This document shows, piece by piece, positions 19,027 through 30,730 of a DNA stretch of 64,000 nt. The stretch is from Providencia alcalifaciens DSM 30120. Its GTDB lineage: Bacteria > Pseudomonadota > Gammaproteobacteria > Enterobacterales > Enterobacteriaceae. The stretch is taken from positions 186,001 through 250,000 of the forward strand of contig NZ_ABXW01000047.1 in assembly GCF_000173415.1 (NCBI RefSeq), written 5' to 3'. Both the position numbers and the translations under genes were made by a program. Position 1 is the stretch's first letter. Each line of letters opens with the position of its first letter. The notes under the pieces are model-generated. The model did not search any database and was not told the DNA's origin. It saw nothing but the letters and a program-made list of their open reading frames with translations.

Positions 19027-19866
19027 TTGGACAGCCAGCTTAAAGTGACTGCTAATAACCCTAACGTTATTAGAATCTTACAAGTTACTGATACGCATCT
19101 TTTTGCTGATACGGAAAACACCCTTTTAGGGATCAATACTTACCGAAGCTATCAGGCGGTACTTGATGCGATTGCAGAACAAAACTTACCTGTCGATTTA
19201 ATTGTCGCGACAGGCGACCTCGTTCAAGACCAATCCCCTAAAGCCTATCAACATTTTGCGGCTGGGATTGAGCGTATTCCTGCGCCTTGCGTGTGGCTTC
19301 CGGGCAATCACGATTACCCACCTGCAATGGTCGGAACCTTGAAAATAGCGGGAATCTCAAGTGCTAAGCAGGTTTTTATTGGTGATGACTGGCAAATTTT
19401 AATGTTAGATAGCCAATTACAAGATGTGGCGCACGGTGAGCTTTCTGAGCAGCAATTAGAGTGGATGCAGCAGTGCTTAGATGAGCAACCAACTCGCACG
19501 ACACTGATTATGCTACACCATCATCCATTACCGTCAGGGTGCACGTGGCTAGATCAGCACAGTTTGCGAAATTCGCATATTTTGGCGGACTACCTCAAAA
19601 ACTACCCTAATGTGAAGGCGATGTTGTGCGGGCATATTCATCAGGAAATGGATGAAAACTGGCATGGTATCCGCTTGTTAGCGACACCATCAACTTGTGT
19701 ACAATTTAAACCGCACTGCACCAATTTTGCTTTAGATACTGTAGCTCCAGGCTGGCGTTATCTTGAGTTGACGGTTAATGAAAATGGGGAAAAAGTGATT
19801 GAAACCCAAGTTCATCGTCTAAATACTCAGGCGTTTAGTCCCGATTTTGATTCTGATGGTTACTAA
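19027..19866 (+). CDS. cpdA: 3',5'-cyclic-AMP phosphodiesterase CpdA
   Basis: CpdA hydrolyses cAMP to AMP and so dampens catabolite control through CRP. It is a class III metallophosphodiesterase with the metal motifs in order: TDTHLF, GDLVQDQ, GNHD, HHHPLP and CGHIHQ. Length is 279 (E. coli 275). The start is a TTG at 19027 with AAAGGA five bases upstream; no better ATG is available, because TDTHLF lies only about 20 residues in. The stop overlaps the yqiA start (TAATG), so the two are translationally coupled. Confidence 0.95.
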   Translation: MDSQLKVTANNPNVIRILQVTDTHLFADTENTLLGINTYRSYQAVLDAIAEQNLPVDLIVATGDLVQDQSPKAYQHFAAGIERIPAPCVWLPGNHDYPPAMVGTLKIAGISSAKQVFIGDDWQILMLDSQLQDVAHGELSEQQLEWMQQCLDEQPTRTTLIMLHHHPLPSGCTWLDQHSLRNSHILADYLKNYPNVKAMLCGHIHQEMDENWHGIRLLATPSTCVQFKPHCTNFALDTVAPGWRYLELTVNENGEKVIETQVHRLNTQAFSPDFDSDGY

Positions 19867-20456
19867 TGGCTACTTTACTGTATATTCATGGTTTTAATAG
19901 TTCGCCACTGTCTGAGAAAGCAAATAATCTTAAGCAGTGGTTGGCGGAGCATTATCCACAGATCAATATGGTAGTCCCTCAACTGCCTAATTACCCACAG
20001 GAAGCTGCCAACTTACTCGATGGTATTCTTGCAGAACACCAGCATGAAAAAGTCGGTTTAGTGGGCTCTTCATTAGGTGGTTACTTTTCGATTTATTTTT
20101 CTGAGCGCTACCAAATTCCTGCGGTATTAGTTAACCCAGCAGTGCGCCCGTTTGATTTGCTTAATGATTATCTTGGGGAAAATACCAATCCGTATACCCA
20201 CGAAACATATTTGCTCGAACCTAAGCACATGGACGAATTGAAGGCTTTGCATCTTGAAAAGATACAGTCACCAAGCTTACTTTGGTTATTGCAGCAAATG
20301 GGGGATGAGGTACTTGATTATCGCCAAGCCGTTGCCTATCTTTCAGAGTGTAAGCAAACGGTGGAACCGGATGGGGATCATGCATTTGTAGGATTTGAAC
20401 GCTATTTCCCGCAGATCATTCGCTTTTTGTCTCTGGTTGATAACGCAGAGAAATAG
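19866..20456 (+). CDS. yqiA: Esterase YqiA
   Basis: YqiA is a small alpha/beta-hydrolase with esterase activity on short acyl or palmitoyl-CoA substrates in E. coli; its biological substrate is unknown. The 196-residue protein has the oxyanion HGFNSSP at the N-terminus, the nucleophile elbow GSSLGGY near residues 66-72, and a C-terminal catalytic His in DGDHAF near residue 171. ATG 19866 overlaps the cpdA stop codon by one base. It precedes parE by 118 bases, as in E. coli. Confidence 0.93.
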   Translation: MATLLYIHGFNSSPLSEKANNLKQWLAEHYPQINMVVPQLPNYPQEAANLLDGILAEHQHEKVGLVGSSLGGYFSIYFSERYQIPAVLVNPAVRPFDLLNDYLGENTNPYTHETYLLEPKHMDELKALHLEKIQSPSLLWLLQQMGDEVLDYRQAVAYLSECKQTVEPDGDHAFVGFERYFPQIIRFLSLVDNAEK

Positions 20457-20505
20457 TGCGAAAACGCCAATACACTGTTATTATCAACAGTAACTCACTG
20501 ATTGA

Positions 20506-22470
<1,965 letters not shown>

Positions 22471-22506
22471 TCATAATCGGATGAATAAGAGTAAGGAACG
22501 TATTGA

Positions 22507-24762
22507 ATGAGTGAAATTACTCATGACGGTGTGGAGCGTTTACCGCTTCATGCCTTTACTGAAAACGCCTATCTGAACTACTCGATGTACGTCATCATGG
22601 ATAGAGCGTTGCCATTTATCGGCGATGGACTTAAACCAGTTCAGCGCCGAATTGTCTATGCCATGTCCGAGTTAGGGCTGAGCAATACGGCAAAATATAA
22701 AAAATCTGCAAGAACCGTTGGTGACGTATTAGGTAAATATCATCCACATGGTGATAGCGCCTGTTATGAAGCGATGGTGTTAATGGCGCAGCCATTCTCC
22801 TACCGTTATCCTTTGGTTGACGGCCAAGGAAACTGGGGGGCTCCGGATGACCCGAAATCCTTCGCAGCGATGCGTTATACCGAATCTCGTCTATCAAAAT
22901 ATGCAGAAGTTCTGTTAAGCGAATTAGGTCACGGTACTGTTGATTGGGTACCTAACTTTGACGGCACATTAAATGAGCCGAAAATGTTGCCTGCCCGTCT
23001 GCCAAATATTTTATTAAATGGTACCACGGGGATCGCCGTCGGTATGGCGACGGATATTCCACCACATAATGCCCGCGAAGTGGCAAGTGCACTGGTGGCA
23101 CTACTCGAAAAACCGAAATTAAACCTTGATGAGATCATGCAGTTTATTCCGGGTCCTGACTTCCCGACAGAAGCTGAAATTATCTCGTCACCAGAAGATA
23201 TTCGTAAAGTTTATCAAAATGGTCGTGGCTCAGTACGTATGCGCGCCGTGTGGGAAAAAGAAGAGGGTAATGCGGTGATCACCGCACTGCCTCATCAAGT
23301 TTCTGGGGCGAAAATTTTGGAGCAGATCGCCAACCAAATGCGTGCGAAAAAGCTGCCAATGGTGGAAGATCTACGTGATGAATCGGATCACGAAAACCCA
23401 ACTCGTTTAGTGATCGTGCCACGCAGTAACCGTGTGGATCTTGAGCAAGTGATGACTCACTTGTTTGCAACGACGGATCTCGAAAGAAGTTACCGTGTTA
23501 ACTTAAACATGATTGGTTTAGATAACCGTCCGGCAGTGAAAGGGCTGGTGGAGATCCTCAACGAGTGGATCATCTATCGCCGCCAAACGGTACGTAATCG
23601 CTTAAACCACCGTTTAGAAAAAGTATTAAGACGCTTGCATATTCTGGATGGCTTACTCATCGCGTATTTGAATATCGATGAAGTGATTGAAATTATTCGT
23701 AATGAAGATGAGCCAAAAGCGGTTCTCATGTCGCGTTTTAATATTAGCGATACGCAAGCCGAAGCAATTTTAGAATTAAAACTGCGTCACTTAGCGAAAC
23801 TCGAAGAGATGAAAATTCGCGGTGAACAGGATGAATTAGCCAAGGAGCGCGATGAGTTACAAGCTATTTTAGGCTCTGAAGCACGTTTGAATACCTTGAT
23901 TAAAAAGGAAATTCAAGCGGATGCTAAAGCGTATGGTGATGATCGCCGTTCGCCATTACAGGAGCGTGAAGAAGCAAAAGCACTGAGTGAGCATGAGATT
24001 TTACCTTCGGAACCGATTACTGTTGTCTTGTCTGATATGGGCTGGGTGCGTAGTGCGAAAGGGCATGATATCGAACCAAGCAACCTTAGCTACAAAGCGG
24101 GTGATAGCTTCAAGGGGGCTGCACGAGGTAAGTCTAATCAAGCGGCAGTATTCCTTGATAGCACCGGGCGTAGTTACTCAATAGATCCGTTGGAATTGCC
24201 TTCTGCGCGTAGCCAAGGTGAGCCACTTACGGGTAAATTGACATTACCGCCGGGTGCGACGATTGAGCATGTGCTGATGGCGCCGGAAGAGCAGAAATAC
24301 TTAATGGCATCTGATGCGGGTTATGGTTTTATTTGCACCTTTAATGATTTGGTGACGAAGAATAAAACTGGTAAGGCGTTGATGTCACTACCTGAAAATG
24401 CAAAAGTAATGGCGCCAATTGAGCTAAATAACGAAAAAGAAGATTTGTTATTAGCCATCACGAAAGCGGGTCGTATGTTATTATTCCCGGTGTCTGACCT
24501 CCCACAATTATCCAAAGGGAAAGGGAATAAGATTATTAATATCACTGGCGCACAAGCGGCAAGTGGTGAAGATCTGCTAGTTTGGTTAATGGTAATACCG
24601 CCACAAGCCTCTATCACGCTCTATTTTGGTAAGCGTAAACTGAAATTTAAATCAGAAGACTTACAAAAATACCGTGCGGAGCGTGGACGTAAAGGAACCT
24701 CTTTACCTCGCGGTTTACATAACATTGAACGTATTGATGTCGATTCTGTGAATGCAGAATAA
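22507..24762 (+). CDS. parC: DNA topoisomerase IV subunit A ParC
   Basis: ParC is the DNA breakage-rejoining subunit of topoisomerase IV. The catalytic Tyr is Y124 in [10 protein letters not shown]. The quinolone-resistance region reads [11 protein letters not shown] with Ser84 and Glu88, equivalent to E. coli Ser80 and Glu84, so it carries no common resistance substitution. The C-terminal beta-pinwheel follows from about residue 490. Length is 751 (E. coli 752). It starts at ATG 22507 behind AAGGAACG. It is co-transcribed with parE and ends at an intrinsic terminator before plsC. Confidence 0.97.
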   Translation: MSEITHDGVERLPLHAFTENAYLNYSMYVIMDRALPFIGDGLKPVQRRIVYAMSELGLSNTAKYKKSARTVGDVLGKYHPHGDSACYEAMVLMAQPFSYRYPLVDGQGNWGAPDDPKSFAAMRYTESRLSKYAEVLLSELGHGTVDWVPNFDGTLNEPKMLPARLPNILLNGTTGIAVGMATDIPPHNAREVASALVALLEKPKLNLDEIMQFIPGPDFPTEAEIISSPEDIRKVYQNGRGSVRMRAVWEKEEGNAVITALPHQVSGAKILEQIANQMRAKKLPMVEDLRDESDHENPTRLVIVPRSNRVDLEQVMTHLFATTDLERSYRVNLNMIGLDNRPAVKGLVEILNEWIIYRRQTVRNRLNHRLEKVLRRLHILDGLLIAYLNIDEVIEIIRNEDEPKAVLMSRFNISDTQAEAILELKLRHLAKLEEMKIRGEQDELAKERDELQAILGSEARLNTLIKKEIQADAKAYGDDRRSPLQEREEAKALSEHEILPSEPITVVLSDMGWVRSAKGHDIEPSNLSYKAGDSFKGAARGKSNQAAVFLDSTGRSYSIDPLELPSARSQGEPLTGKLTLPPGATIEHVLMAPEEQKYLMASDAGYGFICTFNDLVTKNKTGKALMSLPENAKVMAPIELNNEKEDLLLAITKAGRMLLFPVSDLPQLSKGKGNKIINITGAQAASGEDLLVWLMVIPPQASITLYFGKRKLKFKSEDLQKYRAERGRKGTSLPRGLHNIERIDVDSVNAE

Positions 24763-24778
24763 AAATAAAAGATAATTC

Positions 24779-24803
24779 AAGGGCTTGTTTAAAGCCCTTT
24801 TCA
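24779..24803 (+). terminator. Intrinsic terminator of parC
   Basis: The hairpin AAGGGCTT/AAAGCCCTT is followed by TTTC, between parC and plsC. The U-run is short, so some read-through into plsC is likely. Confidence 0.65.
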
Positions 24804-24819
24804 TAAGTTAAGGAATATT

Positions 24820-25548
24820 ATGCTAGCGCTAATTAGAGCTATCATTGTGATCATATTTACGATTTGTGTGTGTGTAGGCGGAAGTATTTACTGCTTATTT
24901 AGCCCACGGAATCCAAAACATGTGATGACGTTTGGTCGTATGTTTGGGCGTTTATCCCCAGTGTTTGGCATCAAAATGATTGACCGGGTTCCTGCGAAAG
25001 CGAAGGATTATGGCCCAAGTATTTATATTGGTAATCACCAAAATAACTATGACATGGTGACCATGTCGAACGGTGTTCAACCAAGAACGGTCACGGTGGG
25101 GAAAAAAAGCCTTGTTATGATCCCGTTTTTTGGTTTTTTGTATTGGATCACCGGTAATATATTGATTGACCGTGGGAATCGTTCTAAGGCGCATAATACC
25201 ATTTCACAGGTTGCTGAACAGATTAAATCTCGTCAGATTTCAGTGTGGATGTTCCCTGAAGGAACACGCAGCCGTGGTCGTGGTTTACTGCCATTTAAAA
25301 CAGGTGCATTCCATGCAGCGATTGCGGCGGGTGTACCCATTGTTCCTGTCTGCGTTTCTACGACACAAAATAGAATCAGCTTGAATCGTTGGAATAATGG
25401 TCATGTGATTATTGAAATGTTAGATCCAATTGATACATCTAAATATTCTAAAGATCAGGTTCGTGAGCTGTCAGAATATTGCCATGACTTGATGGAAGCT
25501 AAAATTAAAGAATTAGATAAAGAAGTCGATGAGCTGAATAAACGCTAA
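24820..25548 (+). CDS. plsC: 1-acyl-sn-glycerol-3-phosphate acyltransferase PlsC
   Basis: PlsC acylates lysophosphatidic acid to phosphatidic acid in the inner membrane, the step after PlsY/PlsB. The HX4D motif is H73-D78 (NHQNNYD), followed by FPEGTRSRG near residues 144-152 and the VPIVPV block near 175. An N-terminal hydrophobic segment (about 4-28) anchors the protein. Length is 242 (E. coli 245). It starts at ATG 24820 behind AAGGAA. The order parC-plsC-ftsP is the same as in E. coli. Confidence 0.97.
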   Translation: MLALIRAIIVIIFTICVCVGGSIYCLFSPRNPKHVMTFGRMFGRLSPVFGIKMIDRVPAKAKDYGPSIYIGNHQNNYDMVTMSNGVQPRTVTVGKKSLVMIPFFGFLYWITGNILIDRGNRSKAHNTISQVAEQIKSRQISVWMFPEGTRSRGRGLLPFKTGAFHAAIAAGVPIVPVCVSTTQNRISLNRWNNGHVIIEMLDPIDTSKYSKDQVRELSEYCHDLMEAKIKELDKEVDELNKR

Positions 25549-25562
25549 TCAAGTGTATTGAA

Positions 25563-25597
25563 GGTGGGGTGTTATTGAGAGCATCCCACCATTTTAT
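25563..25597 (+). terminator. Intrinsic terminator of plsC
   Basis: The stem GGTGGGGTG/CATCCCACC, with one G-U pair, is followed by ATTTTATC. The rest of the gap to ftsP (25598-25843) is AT-rich and shows no further structure that I can name. Confidence 0.7.
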
Positions 25598-25843
25598 CCC
25601 CGTTGTTATTTAACCCACCTGCAATTATCACCACTTGAATTTATTATATTTTAATTATTGATACATATATTTTTAGAATTCCATGTCCTTTCGCGATATG
25701 ATGGCTCACAAATTTATCACAAGATAAATTATTGAATTCCAAATAGTGGTATCACCAGCACATACTTAAAAATACTCAGATAAGTCACTAATTTTTAATG
25801 GTTTATTAAAATAATTTGCTGGTTTTTATTTAGCGGAGAATCT

Positions 25844-27259
25844 ATGTTATTCAGTCGTTGCCGATCATTGTTGATTAGCGGGTTGGCTGTGTGCTTATTA
25901 CAGGTATCAACTCATGCGAGTGCAGAAGGAACAACCGCACTCCCTGTTCCACCCTTGTTAGAATCCCGTTCGGGACAGCCTCTCTTTTTAACATTACAAA
26001 AAATCCATTGGTCTTTTGATGGTAAATATTCGGCAGAGGTTTTAGGGATTAATGGCTCTTATCCAGGACCTACGATCCGCGTTAAAAAAGGGGATGATCT
26101 CAAACTTATTTATAGCAACAGGCTACCTGATGCGGTTTCGATGACTATTAGCGGATTACAAATACCGGGTACGCAAATTGGTGGTGCAGCAAGGCAAATT
26201 TCGCCAAATGCGGATTGGTCGCCAGTGATCCCTATTCGCCAAAATGCTGCAACGCTTTGGTATCATGCGAATACTCAAGGGAAAATGGGGCAGCAAGTCT
26301 ACAATGGTCTACTGGGAATGTGGATTATTGATGATGATTCTACCAAAGAGCTACGTTTACCTAAGCATTACGGTGTCGATGATTTCCCTATTATTATTCA
26401 AGATAAGCGCTTAGATAATTTTGGAGCCCCTGAATATCACGTTGATGAAAATGGATTCCTTGGGGATACACTCGTGGTTAATGGGGTACAAGACCCTTAT
26501 ATTGAGGTTTCTCGTGGTTGGATACGTTTACGCTTATTGAATGCATCTAACTCTAGACGTTATGTCATGAAAATTAGTGATGGGCGTCCTTTTATCATGA
26601 TTGGCTCTGATCAAGGATTATTAACGGTTCCCGCGAGTGTTCAAGAGTTGCCGCTTGCGCCAGGAGAACGTCGTGAAGTCCTGATTGATATGGCTAAAAC
26701 TCAAGAGTTAACGATAACGGCAGGGGAGTCCGCATCGTTAATGGATCGCGTAAAAGGGTTATTTGAGCCTTCTAATAACTTAATCTCGACCAATGTGTTA
26801 ACCATCAAAGCAACAGGATTAATGTCGCTGGTGACGGATGATGTTCCAAAACAATTAGTTTTGGATACAACGCAAATTACGTCGTCAATCACCAATCGTG
26901 ATATTCAATTGAATGATCCTGTGGGGATCAACGGTGCAAAATTAGATACCGCTCGTGTGGATATCACCTCTCGCCAAGGTAGCTGGGAGCGTTGGAATGT
27001 GAGTAGCCAACAGCCACAGGCGTTCCACATTGAAGGTGTTCGATTCAAAGTTATTAATTGTAACGGTCAACCCGCTCAACCCGATAATTTTGGTTGGAAA
27101 GACACAGTTTGGATTGATGGGCGTTGTGAGCTACTTGTTCAAATGATGCAACCATCATATAACCACTTCCCATTCTTGTTTTATAGCCAAAATTTAGAGA
27201 AAGCGGATTTAGGCTCCGCAGGGCAATTGGTCATTACACCAGAAGATAGTGCTAACTAA
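25844..27259 (+). CDS. ftsP: Cell division protein FtsP (SufI), multicopper-oxidase fold
   Basis: FtsP is a periplasmic protein that stabilises the divisome under stress. It has the multicopper oxidase fold but no copper sites. The 471-residue protein aligns along its length with E. coli SufI: PVPPLLESRSGQPLF near residue 35, GINGSYPGPTIRVKKGDD near 68-85, RLRLLNASNSRRY near 230, and a C-terminal cupredoxin domain. The expected twin-arginine motif is not present. The signal region reads SRCRSLLISGLAVCLLQV and then a normal-looking cleavage site at about residue 27 (HASAE). In E. coli this protein is a model Tat substrate with SRRQF. It starts at ATG 25844 behind GGAGAA. Confidence 0.93.
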   Translation: MLFSRCRSLLISGLAVCLLQVSTHASAEGTTALPVPPLLESRSGQPLFLTLQKIHWSFDGKYSAEVLGINGSYPGPTIRVKKGDDLKLIYSNRLPDAVSMTISGLQIPGTQIGGAARQISPNADWSPVIPIRQNAATLWYHANTQGKMGQQVYNGLLGMWIIDDDSTKELRLPKHYGVDDFPIIIQDKRLDNFGAPEYHVDENGFLGDTLVVNGVQDPYIEVSRGWIRLRLLNASNSRRYVMKISDGRPFIMIGSDQGLLTVPASVQELPLAPGERREVLIDMAKTQELTITAGESASLMDRVKGLFEPSNNLISTNVLTIKATGLMSLVTDDVPKQLVLDTTQITSSITNRDIQLNDPVGINGAKLDTARVDITSRQGSWERWNVSSQQPQAFHIEGVRFKVINCNGQPAQPDNFGWKDTVWIDGRCELLVQMMQPSYNHFPFLFYSQNLEKADLGSAGQLVITPEDSAN

Positions 27260-27264
27260 TAAAA

Positions 27265-27297
27265 GATAATGCCCCATTATTTGGGGCTTTATCATTT
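27265..27297. terminator. Bidirectional terminator between ftsP and the LysE-family gene
   Basis: The stem GATAATGCCCC/GGGGCTTTATC has T-rich flanks on both strands and lies between two convergent genes. Confidence 0.75.
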
Positions 27298-27303
27298 TCA
27301 GCA

Positions 27304-27918
27304 TTAACTTAACGCAACACGCACGCCAAAGGCGACAAGTACCACTCCGAGTACTTTATCCACATATTTTTGGACTTTAGCTAACCCTTTTCTGACAGGG
27401 GTGCTTTGAATCAATAAAACTAAAATCGGCCAATAAATCACTGCAAGACCCCAAATAATAAAGGCGAACCACAGCTTTTCTGAGAATGTAGAATCGACAC
27501 TGAGCACTTGCGTAAAAATGGCTAAGAAGAATAAAGTGGCTTTAGGGTTCAATACATTACATAAGAAGCCTTGCATAAAAGCCTTTTTAAACGTCACATG
27601 CTCATGTTGATTGGTAGTCAAATCAATGCGTTGGACTTTTTGTGGCATGAGGCTTTTTAGTCCAATCCAGATTAAATAGGCAGCACCAGCATACTTGAGA
27701 ATATTAAATAGCCATGGCGTGGTGGTAATCAACACGGCAAGACCTGCCACGCAATAGGACATGTGAAGTGCAATGGCGACGATAATACCGAAGGCGGTCA
27801 TCATAGCGGCAGAACGTTGGTAGCGTGCTGCGTTTTTGATAATTAAAAAGAAATCTGGACCGGGTGAAACCATGCCAAGGGCGGCAATCGTCGCGACCAT
27901 GATACTGGTCTGATACAT
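27304..27918 (-). CDS. LysE/RhtB-family amino-acid exporter
   Basis: This is an inner-membrane exporter of the LysE superfamily, 204 residues with about six hydrophobic helices. The family signature GMVSPGPDFFLIIKNA is at residues 15-30, and FLCNVLNPKATLFFLAIF is near 118-135. Such proteins export threonine, homoserine, lysine or related amino acids; the sequence does not reveal the substrate. It is closest in style to RhtC/RhtB. It sits alone where, relative to E. coli, two chromosomal blocks (parC-plsC-ftsP and folA-apaH) are joined. It is divergent from folA. Confidence 0.85.
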   Translation of the reverse strand: MYQTSIMVATIAALGMVSPGPDFFLIIKNAARYQRSAAMMTAFGIIVAIALHMSYCVAGLAVLITTTPWLFNILKYAGAAYLIWIGLKSLMPQKVQRIDLTTNQHEHVTFKKAFMQGFLCNVLNPKATLFFLAIFTQVLSVDSTFSEKLWFAFIIWGLAVIYWPILVLLIQSTPVRKGLAKVQKYVDKVLGVVLVAFGVRVALS

Positions 27919-28120
27919 AATGTAATCTCTTTATTTTAGGTTGAACTAAACTGAGTAATAAGGGACTAAAAGCGTTGTAAACATCGTTTAGTGCATTGAC
28001 TTGATTCGTTTGAGTATAAGGGATTGCGTCGTATTTAAGGAAGATTAAATTTAGTCGACGTAGTATGTCTGTTTCCGTATAGTGTGCACAATTTTTATAT
28101 TTCGTTTCTAAGGTGGTTAG

Positions 28121-28615
28121 ATGAATATTAGCTTAATCGCAGCAATGGCGTTCGATCAGGTTATCGGCATGGAAAATGCGATGCCTTGGAATTTACCTGG
28201 TGATTTGGCGTGGTTTAAACGTCAAACATTGAATAAACCTGTGATTATGGGACGCGTGACTTATGAAGCGTTAGGCCGCCCTTTACCACAGCGTGTTAAT
28301 ATTGTTTTAAGTAGTCAAGCAGGGACTGAAACCGGTGTTATCTGGGTTAAATCCATTGAAGAAGCATTAGAAGCTGCGAAAGCAGTTGAAGGTGCCGATG
28401 AAATTATGGTGATTGGTGGTGGCAAGGTTTACCAGCAGTTTCTACCACTCGCCAATAAACTGTATTTGACCCATGTAGATGCGGAAGTGATTGGAGATAC
28501 ACATTTCCCTGCCTATGAACCCGATGAATGGGATTCTATTTTCACTGAGTATCACGAAGCAGACGAAGCGAATAGCCACGGTTTCTGCATTGAAGTTCTG
28601 ACTCGTCGCGTCTAA
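28121..28615 (+). CDS. folA: Dihydrofolate reductase FolA
   Basis: FolA reduces dihydrofolate to tetrahydrofolate with NADPH and is the trimethoprim target. The 164-residue chromosomal-type enzyme has the active-site Asp28 in [12 protein letters not shown] (Asp27 in E. coli), [19 protein letters not shown] near residues 38-56, and the NADPH loop IGGGKVY near 99-105. It starts at ATG 28121 behind AAGG. It is convergent with apaH, as in E. coli. It differs in several positions from E. coli FolA (159 residues) but has no sign of a mobile dfr cassette. Confidence 0.97.
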   Translation: MNISLIAAMAFDQVIGMENAMPWNLPGDLAWFKRQTLNKPVIMGRVTYEALGRPLPQRVNIVLSSQAGTETGVIWVKSIEEALEAAKAVEGADEIMVIGGGKVYQQFLPLANKLYLTHVDAEVIGDTHFPAYEPDEWDSIFTEYHEADEANSHGFCIEVLTRRV

Positions 28616-28635
28616 TCGTTGTTGGTCTAGTCAAT

Positions 28636-28665
28636 AAAAATGGCACTGTTAGGTGCCATTTTACT
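28636..28665. terminator. Bidirectional terminator between folA and apaH
   Basis: The perfect stem AAAATGGCAC/GTGCCATTTT has a six-base loop and T/A-rich ends on both sides. It closes convergent folA and the lptD-apaH operon. Confidence 0.85.
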
Positions 28666-28694
28666 ATCTATCATTTTGGTATCTGAGAAAACAC

Positions 28695-29522
28695 TTACTC
28701 TTTACGACGTTTTTGGTGAGATTTTTGTCTATGGAATGTTTTAGTTTCCCAGTGAAGCAGCGTTAAATCTCCTCCCCAGCAACAACCCGTATCCATTGCA
28801 TACACATGCTCTGGTGTAAATTTACCTTCCAGTGATGCCCAATGACCAAAGAAAATTGAGTAATCTTCAGGGAATTGACTTGGTAGAGAAAACCACGGTT
28901 TTAAAGGAGCAGGGGCTTTAGCTGGGCTTTCTTTGCAGTCCATATCCAGCTGACCATTAGGAAAACAATAGCGCAGACGGGTAAGGGCATTCGTACTGTA
29001 GCGTAAACGTGCGAGCCCCATTAAGCTCTCAGACCAATTGTTTGGCATATCACCATACATCGAGTCAATAAAAAGTGGGTAGGCATCGCTAGATAAAACG
29101 GCTTCCACTTCTCGAGCACACATTTTGGCTGTTTCGAGATCCCACTGAGGGGTTATCCCTGCGTGGGTCATGACCATTTTTTGGTCTTCGTCGACTTGCA
29201 ACAGTGGCTGGCGGCGTAACCAATTGATTAATTCATCAATATCAGGCGCATTCAGTAGCTCATCAAGATGGTCTTTGGGTTTATTACGGCTAATTTTGCA
29301 ATAAATACCAATTAAGTGTAGGTCATGATTGCCAAGTACTAATCGTGCAGATGACCCTAAGCTTTTCACGTAGCGCAATACTTGCAGTGAATCGGGACCA
29401 CGGGCGACAAGATCACCTGTTAGCCATAATGTATCTTGCTGTGGATCGAAACTCACGCTATCAAGAAGTTCCCGCAGCTCACGATAACAACCGTGTATAT
29501 CACCTACAATATATGTGGACAT
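28695..29522 (-). CDS. apaH: Bis(5'-nucleosyl)-tetraphosphatase (symmetrical) ApaH
   Basis: ApaH hydrolyses Ap4A and related dinucleoside polyphosphates to two ADP and can remove Np4 caps from RNA. It is a PPP-family metallophosphatase with GDIHG (residues 7-11), GDLVARGP and GNHDLH. I chose ATG 29522 (275 aa), two bases after the apaG stop, over an in-frame TTG two codons upstream. It is the last gene of the lptD-surA-pdxA-rsmA-apaG-apaH operon, the same order as E. coli. Confidence 0.96.
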   Translation of the reverse strand: MSTYIVGDIHGCYRELRELLDSVSFDPQQDTLWLTGDLVARGPDSLQVLRYVKSLGSSARLVLGNHDLHLIGIYCKISRNKPKDHLDELLNAPDIDELINWLRRQPLLQVDEDQKMVMTHAGITPQWDLETAKMCAREVEAVLSSDAYPLFIDSMYGDMPNNWSESLMGLARLRYSTNALTRLRYCFPNGQLDMDCKESPAKAPAPLKPWFSLPSQFPEDYSIFFGHWASLEGKFTPEHVYAMDTGCCWGGDLTLLHWETKTFHRQKSHQKRRKE

Positions 29523-29524
29523 AA

Positions 29525-29902
29525 TCAATTAATCAGTGTTGGGATGGCGAGACGAAATGCAGGAATATCAACATGGAAGTGATTTCCTTGGTCGCTCAGC
29601 ATGACGTAATAGCCTTCCATCGTACCCATTGGTGTTTCTAATATTGCACCGCTGGTATAGCGATATTCCTTGCCCGGTAAAATCACGGGTTGTTCGCCAA
29701 CCACGCCTTCACCTTGCACTTCAGTTTTACGACCATCACTATTGGTAATGAGCCAATACCGGCTCATTAACTGTATCGGGACTCGCCCTACATTACGGAT
29801 ACAAATGGTATACGCAAAGACGAAACGGGCGATCTCAGGTTGGGATTGGCTTTCTATGTAGACACTTTGAACTTGGATGCTCACATTGGGATCATTCAGC
29901 AT
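29525..29902 (-). CDS. apaG: ApaG domain protein
   Basis: ApaG is a 125-residue all-beta (FnIII-like) protein. It is linked in E. coli to cobalt and magnesium tolerance, without a defined biochemical role. Recognisable blocks are [40 protein letters not shown] and [21 protein letters not shown] 29902 has a strong GAGGAGG ribosome-binding site. It lies 18 bases after rsmA and 2 bases before apaH. Confidence 0.95.
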   Translation of the reverse strand: MLNDPNVSIQVQSVYIESQSQPEIARFVFAYTICIRNVGRVPIQLMSRYWLITNSDGRKTEVQGEGVVGEQPVILPGKEYRYTSGAILETPMGTMEGYYVMLSDQGNHFHVDIPAFRLAIPTLIN

Positions 29903-29920
29903 TGTGCCTCCTCAGATTCT

Positions 29921-30730
29921 CTATTCCGAAAAATTACACAGATAGTTTGCCATCTTACAATAGTGCTCAACAGAGATATTTTCAGCACGTGTACCTGGGT
30001 CGATACCCAACTCGGTTAACTGCTCAACACTGAATAAATCCCCAAGACTATTGCGGATAGTTTTACGACGTTGGTTAAATGCTTGAGTCGTAATACGGCT
30101 TAATACTTTAATATCCTTCACAGGGTATGGATTTTCCTTGTGAGGGATCAATCTTACTACTGCTGAATCTACTTTTGGTGGCGGGGCAAAAGCGGTTGGT
30201 GGAACTTCGAGCACAGGAACAACATTGCAGTAATATTGTGCCATAACACTTAAACGACCATAAGCTTTGCTCCCCGGACCTGCGACTAACCGGTTAACCA
30301 CTTCCTTCTGTAACATGAAGTTCATGTCGGAAATTTGGTTGGTGAATGTAAACAGGTGGAACATCAACGGGGTTGAGATGTTATAAGGCAAATTACCAAA
30401 GACTCGTATTGGCTGTCCAGCTTGTTTTGCCAGTTCACCGAAGTCTACAGTCATCGCATCTTGTTGGATGATGGTCAGTTTATCTTTTAATTGAGGATGG
30501 ACGTGCAGGCGAGCGGCGAGATCGCGGTCAAGCTCAACTACCGTCATTTTATCCATGCGGCTACCAACAGGTTCAGTTAATGCACCAAGACCGGGACCAA
30601 TTTCTACAATGGCTTGTCCTGGTTGCGGGTGCATAGCATCCACAATACTGTCGATAATAAATTGGTCAGTTAAAAAGTTCTGCCCGAAACGTTTGCGGGC
30701 AAGGTGCCCCTGATGGACTCGATTATTCAT
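29921..30730 (-). CDS. rsmA: 16S rRNA (adenine1518/1519-N6)-dimethyltransferase RsmA (KsgA)
   Basis: RsmA dimethylates the two adjacent adenines in helix 45 of 16S rRNA late in 30S assembly; its loss gives kasugamycin resistance. The 269-residue protein has the SAM-binding [12 protein letters not shown] near residues 43-54, the catalytic NLPYNIS near 112-118, and the C-terminal [10 protein letters not shown] block. Its ATG overlaps the pdxA stop by four bases (ATGA), so the two are coupled. Confidence 0.97.
   Translation of the reverse strand: MNNRVHQGHLARKRFGQNFLTDQFIIDSIVDAMHPQPGQAIVEIGPGLGALTEPVGSRMDKMTVVELDRDLAARLHVHPQLKDKLTIIQQDAMTVDFGELAKQAGQPIRVFGNLPYNISTPLMFHLFTFTNQISDMNFMLQKEVVNRLVAGPGSKAYGRLSVMAQYYCNVVPVLEVPPTAFAPPPKVDSAVVRLIPHKENPYPVKDIKVLSRITTQAFNQRRKTIRNSLGDLFSVEQLTELGIDPGTRAENISVEHYCKMANYLCNFSE

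Noticed and set aside
22740-22780. Quinolone-resistance substitutions in ParC
   Set aside because: Ser84 and Glu88 (E. coli 80 and 84) are both wild type.
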